Origin: Candidatus Zipacnadum vermilionense
Lineage (GTDB): Bacteria > Armatimonadota > Zipacnadia > Zipacnadales > Zipacnadaceae
Direction of reading: 5' to 3'
DNA length: 64,000 nt
Assembly: GCA_029821755.1 (NCBI GenBank)
Contig: JALGSV010000022.1
Location: 1-64,000, forward strand
Shown: positions 1-6,052 of the stretch, piece after piece
Position numbering within the stretch: the stretch's first letter is position 1
How the letters are laid out: each line of letters opens with the position of its first letter
Translations under genes and position numbers: made by a program
Notes under the pieces: generated by a model
The model's database searches: none
What the model saw: only the letters and a program-made list of their open reading frames with translations
Told to the model about the DNA's origin: nothing

Positions 1-1790
1 CCCTCCGGCGGCAGCTCCACTCTCACATGCAGCTCTCGCAGGGCCTGCGGGTCCGCCTCCGATGGCGCCCCGCTCATCAGGTCTTGCGCGCGCTGCGTCT
101 TGGGGAAGGCGATGACCTCCCGGATGTTCTCCTCCCCGGCCAGCATCGCCACCAGCCGGTCGAACCCCGGCGCAATCCCCGCGTGCGGCGGCGCGCCGTA
201 CTCAAAGGCCTTCAGCAGGAATCCAAACTTACGCTCGGCCTCCTCCGGCGTGATCCCCAGCAGGTCAAAGACCTTCGCCTGGATGTCCCGCACGTGGATT
301 CTCACGCTACCGCTGGCCAACTCCACGCCGTTGAGCACCAGGTCATACGCCCGCGCCCGCACCTTCCCGGGGTCGCTGTCCAGCAGTTCCACGTCCTGCG
401 CGTGGGGCATGCAGAAAGGATGATGTTCGGCGTCCCAGCGCTTCTCCTCCTCATTCCAGTGGAACATGGGGAAGTCCACCACCCACAGCGGCTTCCACGC
501 CCCCTGCACGATCAGCCCCATGCGCTGGGCCATCTCCCGCCGCAGCCAGTCCAGCGCCTCCGCCACGATCTCCGGCTGGTCGGCCACGATCAGGATCAGG
601 TCCCCTGGCCGCGCCTCCATGCGCTCCAGGATCGCCGCCTGCTCCGCCTCGCTCAGGAACTTGGCCACCGGCGAGATGAGCGTCGGCCCCTCCTGCACCT
701 GCATCCACACCAGCCCCTGCGCCTTGTGCAGCTTGGCGAAGTCGGTCAGCTTGTCGAGTTGGTTCCGGCTATAGCCGGCGCATTCTTTGGCGCAGATCCC
801 CTTGACCTGCCCCCCCGACTCCAGCGTCCGCGCGAAGACCTTGAACTCGCTGGCAGCGACTAGGTCGCTGCAGTCCACCAGTTCCATCGGGAAGCGCATG
901 TCCGGCTTGTCCGTCCCGAACCGCCGCATGGCCTCCGCGTGGGTGATCCGCTCGAACGGCGTGTGCAGCTCCACCCCGATAGTCTGGGTGAAGATATGCG
1001 CTAGCAGTCGCTCGGCGACGTCCAGCACATCGTCCTGCTCGACGAAGGACATCTCCAGGTCGATCTGCGTGAACTCCGGCTGCCGGTCGGCGCGCAAATC
1101 CTCGTCTCGCAGGCACCGCGCCATCTGGTAGTATTTCTCCACTCCCGCCACCATCAGAATCTGCTTGAGCGTCTGCGGCGACTGCGGCAGCGCATAGAAG
1201 TTGCCGGGGCTGACCCGCGAGGGCACCAGGTAGTCTCGTGCCCCCTCCGGCGTCGGCTTGAACAGCAGCGGCGTCTCCACTTCCCAGAATCCCTCGTCGT
1301 TCAGGAACTCCCGCGTCGCCTGAGTGGCGATGTGCCGCAACTCCAGGTTCGCCTGCATCCGCGGGCTGCGCAGATCCAGATACCGGTACTTCAGCCGGAT
1401 GAACTCATCCGTCTCGGTGCGGTCCAGGTGCGTAAAGGGCGGCGTAGCCGACGGGTTGAGAATCTGCATCTCCTCCGCTAGTACCTCCACGTCCCCGGTG
1501 GACAACTCCGCGTTCTCGGTCCCCTCCGGCCGCTTGCGCACCGTCCCGCGAATCGCCAGCACATACTCCCCCCGGCACTCCCCGGCGGTCGCATGGGCCT
1601 CGGGCGCGCTGGAGGGGTCAAAGACCACCTGCACCACCCCCGACCGGTCGCGCAGGTCCAGGAAGATCAGCCCCCCATGATCCCGTCGCTTGTTGACCCA
1701 CCCATTAAGCACCACCTCGCGCCCGATCCACTCCGGGTCCAGCGCGCCGCAGATGCAGTTGCGTTTCAGAAAGGTCTGTCCCTCGGCCAT
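1..1790 (-). CDS. aspS: Aspartyl-tRNA synthetase (3' end beyond the window)
   Basis: Class II aminoacyl-tRNA synthetase that charges tRNA-Asp in the cytoplasm. The N-terminal OB-fold anticodon-binding domain is visible at residues 25-60 (VVLNGWVNKRRDHGG, LDLRDRSGVVQVVF). Near the left edge the catalytic core carries ELASGSVRIH, then motif 3 as GIAPGFDRLVAMLAG, then the bacterial AspRS tail IAFPKTQRAQDLMSGAPS. About 596 codons are present, so only a few terminal codons should be missing. The ATG start at 1790 gives the usual N-terminus. It is the last visible gene of a minus-strand run with hisS, a pairing common in bacteria, but two unrelated genes lie between them here. Identification is secure. 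Discriminating versus non-discriminating type was not judged. Confidence 0.96.
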   Translation of the reverse strand, partial: MAEGQTFLKRNCICGALDPEWIGREVVLNGWVNKRRDHGGLIFLDLRDRSGVVQVVFDPSSAPEAHATAGECRGEYVLAIRGTVRKRPEGTENAELSTGDVEVLAEEMQILNPSATPPFTHLDRTETDEFIRLKYRYLDLRSPRMQANLELRHIATQATREFLNDEGFWEVETPLLFKPTPEGARDYLVPSRVSPGNFYALPQSPQTLKQILMVAGVEKYYQMARCLRDEDLRADRQPEFTQIDLEMSFVEQDDVLDVAERLLAHIFTQTIGVELHTPFERITHAEAMRRFGTDKPDMRFPMELVDCSDLVAASEFKVFARTLESGGQVKGICAKECAGYSRNQLDKLTDFAKLHKAQGLVWMQVQEGPTLISPVAKFLSEAEQAAILERMEARPGDLILIVADQPEIVAEALDWLRREMAQRMGLIVQGAWKPLWVVDFPMFHWNEEEKRWDAEHHPFCMPHAQDVELLDSDPGKVRARAYDLVLNGVELASGSVRIHVRDIQAKVFDLLGITPEEAERKFGFLLKAFEYGAPPHAGIAPGFDRLVAMLAGEENIREVIAFPKTQRAQDLMSGAPSEADPQALRELHVRVELPPE

Positions 1791-1808
1791 GTTACTCTCT
1801 CCCTCGGG

Positions 1809-1834
1809 GTAGCGCAGGCTTCCAGGCCTGCGTC
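1809..1834. repeat. Type A dispersed palindrome
   Basis: Short palindrome with arms GCAGGC and GCCTGC around TTCCAG, preceded by GGTAGC. It lies between the AlbA_2 gene and aspS. It is one of at least seven type A copies in this window; others lie inside hisS, ricT, mfd and a glycosidase-like gene. Confidence 0.8.
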
Positions 1835-1876
1835 GGAGGCGCGGGCATGAGGAATCACGCCCCTACACTGTACCAG

Positions 1877-2950
1877 TTACTCGTAGCTCTCCCACCGGCC
1901 TAGCAGGCTTGTTCCTTGCTCCGGAAGCTTCTCGACGGGGATGACGCCGCGCTCCTCGTGATCATCGTGTGGGAGATGCTTGCCCTCACGCCACAACCCC
2001 CTGATGAAGAACCCAAACGGCTGCGGGTCGACGTTCTCGGCGTAGATGTCACCCACGACGACCAGTTGGTGGCATTCCTCAGAGTCCGGTTGAGCGACGG
2101 GGACAGTGCACTCCAGACACAAGTCCTCGGAGACGCCGGGCAGTAGAGGGAACTCGGGTTCCCAGGCCATGTACCATCCGCCTCTGTGGGTTGAGCCGCG
2201 TCGCCAGTGAGCCTCCTGGCGAGGATTGGGACCGCGTAACGCCGGAGGCCGGGTGGCGCCACGAAGCCTTAGGCTCAGACTTCGTGCCGGGGCGCGCCCC
2301 GAATTGTGGACAGAGATCCAGAATGAGATCAAGACGTTATGCTCGGAACTCCTCCAGTGGGTGAACGAGTGCCGTGGCACCTCGACGACTACATTGGGTC
2401 GCTGCCTGCGCCCCAGCATGTCGAGGATTTCGTAGTGGAGCATCGGGATACGGCCCTCGATGCCCCGTTTGTAGTACCTGCCCTCCGAGCTGTGGACTAC
2501 CTGATGGGGTACCGACTCGCTGGCCGGAACGTATATCACATAGCCCGTAAGGCAGGGGTCGGCGGGATCAGGGAAGCTGCGAACCTGTATCTTTCCCCAA
2601 GGCGCGGGCGGCGCTATCCCATTGACGAGTACATCCTGGAGCCATTGCCCTGAGAGACGCTTCTCGGTGCCCCTGATGCCCGCAGGCGTCTTGTACGTAT
2701 CGCTACGCGGGTGGCCGTCCTCCTCCACTCCGACGACGATGACGCCGCCCGCTGAGTTGAAGAATGAGCAGAACTCCCTGCAGATTTCCACCCCTTTGCC
2801 CTTGTCTATGAAGTCGACCTGCTTGTACGAGAGCACATGGCTCTCGAGAATGCGCTCCTTGACGAGCCGAACTACCGGGGCGGCGTCGCCGTCCGGGAAG
2901 TCGCCGAGACTGTAGCCCCCGTAGATGTCAGCGTCTTGATCCTGCGGCAT
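1877..2950 (-). CDS. AlbA_2 (Schlafen-type) DNA-binding domain protein
   Basis: The N-terminal 150 residues match the AlbA_2/Slfn pattern: ESHVLSYKQVDF, then EICREFCSFFNSAGG and VIVVGVEEDG, then YYKRGIEGRIPMLH. In this family the domain binds nucleic acid and is often fused to helicase or regulatory modules. The C-terminal 190 residues look beta-rich and were not recognised, and no helicase or winged helix was seen. I chose the ATG at 2950 because GGGAGG lies 8 bases before it; an ATG at 2965 is also in frame. The gene sits between a zinc-ribbon membrane protein and aspS, apparently in one transcription unit. Function is unknown; a regulatory or defence role would be a guess. Confidence 0.75.
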   Translation of the reverse strand: MPQDQDADIYGGYSLGDFPDGDAAPVVRLVKERILESHVLSYKQVDFIDKGKGVEICREFCSFFNSAGGVIVVGVEEDGHPRSDTYKTPAGIRGTEKRLSGQWLQDVLVNGIAPPAPWGKIQVRSFPDPADPCLTGYVIYVPASESVPHQVVHSSEGRYYKRGIEGRIPMLHYEILDMLGRRQRPNVVVEVPRHSFTHWRSSEHNVLISFWISVHNSGRAPARSLSLRLRGATRPPALRGPNPRQEAHWRRGSTHRGGWYMAWEPEFPLLPGVSEDLCLECTVPVAQPDSEECHQLVVVGDIYAENVDPQPFGFFIRGLWREGKHLPHDDHEERGVIPVEKLPEQGTSLLGRWESYE

Positions 2951-2984
2951 GGGCGTGCCTCCCATGGTGTCGGAACCTGGCTGC

Positions 2985-3500
2985 CTACCTCCTGCTCATT
3001 TCCCACCGGTCGTACATGTACCGCCGCATCGCCAGCCCCCATCGCGGCACCCGTAGCCCCACCATCACGAATAGCACCAACCCCGCCCCCAGGAACATCG
3101 TGAAGTTCTGCACCTGGCCGGTTAGGAGAAACGCCACCAGTCCGAAGATGACGACCGACTCCGACAGCGCCAACTGCAGAATCAGCCGCTTGCGCGCCTC
3201 GGCCGGCGCCATCCGCTTCGGGATCTGCGCCCCTAGCGCCACCACCAGGAACGCCGCCGCCGCCAGGCCTCCCAGCACATACAGCAGCGTCTGCCCCGTC
3301 GCAGCGTCCCTGACCGGCACCGTCACCAGCGCCACCAGTACGCAGTACGCCAGCGCGCTCATGAAGAAGGCGCCGGTCAGCACGTACATCGTCGCTAGCC
3401 CCGCCCGCAGCTCCCCCACCGGGAAACCGCACGACTCGCATCGGGCCGTCGGACTGCCGCCCGCTACTGACGCGTCGCACCCCGGGCAGGTGACTAGCAC
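2985..3500 (-). CDS. Zinc-ribbon membrane protein of unknown function
   Basis: 171 residues. The N-terminus holds two CxxC knuckles (CPGCD near residue 5 and CESCGFPVGE near residue 21) that would bind one zinc. About four hydrophobic segments follow, near residues 37-60, 72-92, 108-128 and 133-150. The GTG start at 3500 overlaps the hisS stop by 7 bases, with GGGAGA upstream inside hisS, so translation is probably coupled. No enzyme motif was seen. The layout, a cytoplasmic zinc ribbon followed by membrane helices, is common among uncharacterised small membrane proteins. The gene is real on overlap, spacing and composition; its function is unknown. Confidence 0.7.
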   Translation of the reverse strand: MLVTCPGCDASVAGGSPTARCESCGFPVGELRAGLATMYVLTGAFFMSALAYCVLVALVTVPVRDAATGQTLLYVLGGLAAAAFLVVALGAQIPKRMAPAEARKRLILQLALSESVVIFGLVAFLLTGQVQNFTMFLGAGLVLFVMVGLRVPRWGLAMRRYMYDRWEMSRR

Positions 3501-4780
3501 GGTTCGTTCTCCCGCTTCAGCCGCGACACCAGCCCCCCTCGCGGCAGCGTCTCCTGCTCCCCGCTCGCCATATCCCGGAGCGTAACGGTATCCGCCGCCG
3601 CCTCTTCCTCCCCGATAATGACCGCCCAGCGGAAGCGTTCCTTGTCAGCGAAACTCAGTTGCGCCCGCAAACTCCGGCGGCGGTAGTCCACCTCCGCCGG
3701 ATGCCCCGCCTGACGCAGCGCCTGGCACAGCCCCAGCACCGGACGCCAGGCCTCCTCACCCAGCGCCACCACCAGCACCCCCTGCCGTTGGGTAGCGCAG
3801 GCTTCCAAGCCTGTGGCCTTCTGGGCCGCCTCCTGGGCGATCAGCACCCGCTCCAGGCCTATCCCGATCCCCACCGCCGGTGTCGGCGGCCCGCCGCACT
3901 GCTCCACCAGCCCGTCATACCGCCCGCCTCCGCCGATGGAATCCTGCGCTCCCAGACCCGGTGCGACGAACTCAAACGCGGTCTTGGTGTAGTAATCCAG
4001 CCCCCGCACGATCCGCGGCTCCAGCGTGTAGGGAATCTCCAGCGCCTGCAGCGCCGCCTGCACTCCGGTGAAGTGCTCTCCGCACTCCTCGCACAGCATC
4101 TCCACCGCGCTCGGGGCCCCGGCGGTGATTTCCCGGCAGACCGGCGACTTGCAATCCAGCAGCCGCAGCGGGTTGTCCGCATACCGCCGCCGGCAATCCT
4201 CGCACATCTCCCCTAATCGTTCGGCCACCTGCGCCTTCAGCCGCGCCAAGTGCTGCGGTCGGCAGACCGGACAGCCCACCGAGTTGAGCAACAGTGTCAC
4301 CTGCGTGATCCCCAGCGTCCGGTAGAAGCTCATGGCCAGGCTGACGATTTCCGCATCCACCGCCGGGTTGCTCGACCCCAGCGCCTCCGCTCCGCACTGG
4401 TGGTGCTGCCGGTAGCGCCCCGCCTGCGGGCGGTCATAGCGGAAGATCGGCGCAATGTAGAACAGTTTCACCAGCCGCTCGCGGTCCTGCCCCTGTAGCT
4501 TGTCCTCCAGGAAGGCCCGCACCACCGGCGCTGTCCCCTCCGGTCGCAGGGTCAGGCTCCGCCCGCCCCGGTCCTCGAAGGTGTACATCTCCTTGCTGAC
4601 GATGTCCGTTTCCTCGCCCACGGCGCGGATGAACAGCTCCGTCTGCTCGAAGCTAGGCGTGCGAATCTCCTCATACCGGTAGGCGCGGCACAGCGAGCGG
4701 TAGGCCTCTTCGGCCCGCTGCCAGCGCCCCACCTCGGCGGGGGTAATATCATTGACTCCACGAGGACGACGGTAACGCAT
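3494..4780 (-). CDS. hisS: Histidyl-tRNA synthetase with a small inserted peptide
   Basis: Class II synthetase charging tRNA-His, 428 residues, usual family length. Visible signatures are motif 2 (FRYDRPQAGRYRQHHQ, residues about 113-128), the histidine-specific RGLDYYTKTAFEF, and motif 3 (GIGIGLERVL). The C-terminal anticodon-binding domain begins at GVLVVALGEEA. Between motif 3 and that domain, residues about 321-332 (KATGLEACATQRQ) are encoded by a type A palindrome at 3790-3818 that recurs in spacers elsewhere, so the linker has probably gained a repeat insertion. The ATG at 4780 has AGGAG about 7 bases upstream. An unknown membrane protein lies 15 bases upstream and a coupled zinc-ribbon gene follows. 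Identification is secure. Confidence 0.96.
   Translation of the reverse strand: MRYRRPRGVNDITPAEVGRWQRAEEAYRSLCRAYRYEEIRTPSFEQTELFIRAVGEETDIVSKEMYTFEDRGGRSLTLRPEGTAPVVRAFLEDKLQGQDRERLVKLFYIAPIFRYDRPQAGRYRQHHQCGAEALGSSNPAVDAEIVSLAMSFYRTLGITQVTLLLNSVGCPVCRPQHLARLKAQVAERLGEMCEDCRRRYADNPLRLLDCKSPVCREITAGAPSAVEMLCEECGEHFTGVQAALQALEIPYTLEPRIVRGLDYYTKTAFEFVAPGLGAQDSIGGGGRYDGLVEQCGGPPTPAVGIGIGLERVLIAQEAAQKATGLEACATQRQGVLVVALGEEAWRPVLGLCQALRQAGHPAEVDYRRRSLRAQLSFADKERFRWAVIIGEEEAAADTVTLRDMASGEQETLPRGGLVSRLKRENEPC
3790..3818. repeat. Type A palindrome inside hisS
   Basis: The sequence GGTAGC, then the palindrome GCAGGCTTCCAAGCCTG, then TGGCC matches the intergenic type A copies at 1809 and 27649. It is read in frame by hisS as TGLEACAT between the catalytic and anticodon-binding domains, where family members vary in length. 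Confidence 0.8.
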
Positions 4781-4795
4781 GGTGTGCTCCTGCCC

Positions 4796-5365
4796 CTACT
4801 TCCCCTCCTTCTCCTCCGCCACCAACTCCCCATTCAGCGCCGCGAGCATGACCTCGCGGTAGTAGGGATGGCGGGAGTAGATGAACAGTTGGAAGGCTAA
4901 CGCCAGCAGCAGAATCTGTATCGAGTAGCCAAATCGCAGCCCCGCCGCCGCGCCCAGCACCGCCGCCAGGCCAATGAGCAGGCCGATGACGGTCAGCGCC
5001 TTGGTCGAGAGCATTAGGCTGTCCATGATCCGGTCCGCTTGCAGCGCCAGGTGCGCCTTGGAGGGCCTAAAGCCGTTGCCCCCGGCTGCCTGGTAGACCA
5101 TGCGGGCCAGCCGCTGGGCCTCGGTCCAGCGGCCGTCCAGCCAGAATCCCATCAGAAACAGCGCCGCCCCGGCGGCCATCACGCCCTTAAACCCCAGCGC
5201 CAACTGCTCCGGCTCAGCGGCCCCCTTGACAGGGCGCAGCACCGACACCAGCGCCATGAGTATGAAGGCCAACCCTAGAGGCACCAGCCCCCAGTTGACC
5301 CACATATGGCGCAGTTGCCGGTTGACTTGTTGAATAGTTTCGTAATAGGGATGGTCCGGTCTCAC
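4796..5365 (-). CDS. Small integral membrane protein, unknown
   Basis: About 189 residues when started at the GTG at 5365, which has GGGAGG about 5 bases upstream. A longer frame reaches 5698 but runs through a GTTCCAC-type repeat and is probably non-coding there. Four hydrophobic stretches are visible: WGLVPLGLAFILMALV, FKGVMAAGAALFLMGF, TKALTVIGLLIGLAAV and SIQILLLALAFQLFIY. No recognised domain. It is 15 bases before hisS, so it is probably the first gene of the hisS transcription unit. An acidic, lysine-containing tail (EEKEGK) ends the protein. The function cannot be inferred. Confidence 0.6.
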   Translation of the reverse strand: MRPDHPYYETIQQVNRQLRHMWVNWGLVPLGLAFILMALVSVLRPVKGAAEPEQLALGFKGVMAAGAALFLMGFWLDGRWTEAQRLARMVYQAAGGNGFRPSKAHLALQADRIMDSLMLSTKALTVIGLLIGLAAVLGAAAGLRFGYSIQILLLALAFQLFIYSRHPYYREVMLAALNGELVAEEKEGK

Positions 5366-5481
5366 GCTGTCCTCCCAACCACAGGCACAGACGAACGCAG
5401 GGCCGGAATTCGGCCCTGTCGTCGGCTGAGTATAGCACCGGGGGAAAAGGAAAGTCAAAGGCAGTCGGAACGGCAGTCGGG

Positions 5482-5560
5482 GTGGAACGTGGAACGTAGA
5501 GGACGACGGGACGCGCCGTCCCTCGGGGCCGTTTTCCACCTTCCACGTTCCACGTTCCAC
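5482..5560. repeat. Long inverted repeat built from GTGGAAC heptamers
   Basis: Fifteen-base arms (GTGGAACGTGGAACG at 5482-5496 and its complement at 5546-5560) flank a smaller hairpin with arms GGGACG and CGTCCC. The arms are tandem 7-bp units. The whole lies in the spacer between a minus-strand membrane gene and hisI on the plus strand. It could fold as a cruciform or RNA hairpin. Confidence 0.75.
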
Positions 5561-5579
5561 CTTCCCCAACCGCCCTCCC

Positions 5580-5608
5580 TTGCCTCCTCCCCCTGTCCCT
5601 GCTACTAT
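5580..5608 (+). promoter_or_regulatory. Predicted sigma-70-type promoter for hisI
   Basis: TTGCCT at 5580-5585 and TACTAT at 5603-5608 are 17 bases apart. Transcription would start about 7 bases after the -10 box, at or next to the hisI ATG at 5616, implying a leaderless or nearly leaderless message. No ribosome-binding site precedes that ATG, which fits. Confidence 0.6.
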
Positions 5609-5615
5609 GGTGGGC

Positions 5616-5990
5616 ATGGACCTTTCCGACCTCAAGTTTGACGCCATCGGGCTCATCCCGGCGGTGGTCTGCGACCACGAGACCAACGAGGTGCTCATGG
5701 TCGGCTACATGAACGCCGAGTCCTTCTCGGCCACCGTCGAGACCGGCCACGCCACCTTCTGGAGCCGCTCGCGGCAGAAGCTATGGGTCAAGGGCGAGAC
5801 CAGCGGCCACTTCCAGAACGTCAAGTGGATCCGTCTGGACTGCGACGGCGACTGCCTGTTGATCGGCGTCGACCAGGTCGGCGCCGCTTGCCACGTCGGC
5901 TACCGCACCTGCTTCTACCGTGAGTTGCGCGACGGGCAATGGCAAGTCATTTACGAACAGGTCTTCGACCCCAAGCAAACTTACGGCTAG
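5616..5990 (+). CDS. hisI: Phosphoribosyl-AMP cyclohydrolase
   Basis: Third step of histidine biosynthesis: opens the purine ring of phosphoribosyl-AMP. About 124 residues, the normal length for a stand-alone HisI without the HisE domain. Visible motifs are [26 protein letters not shown], the magnesium-binding DCDGD near residue 80, and the zinc-binding [13 protein letters not shown]. The start at 5616 (MDLSDLKF) is preferred because the predicted promoter places the transcript start there; two upstream in-frame ATGs fall before or inside the -10 box. No other his genes lie nearby except hisS, transcribed the other way. Identification is secure. Confidence 0.95.
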   Translation: MDLSDLKFDAIGLIPAVVCDHETNEVLMVGYMNAESFSATVETGHATFWSRSRQKLWVKGETSGHFQNVKWIRLDCDGDCLLIGVDQVGAACHVGYRTCFYRELRDGQWQVIYEQVFDPKQTYG

Positions 5991-6052
5991 TAGCAGGGGC
6001 AGCGTCTGCGCCGCCCGGTATTTCTCGCACCTCTGCGTGGAGGCCAGTTGCC

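Noticed and set aside
5366-5698. N-terminal extension of the membrane protein before hisS
   Set aside because: It would translate the GTGGAAC heptamer repeat and overlap the start of hisI on the other strand; the GTG at 5365 has a strong ribosome-binding site.
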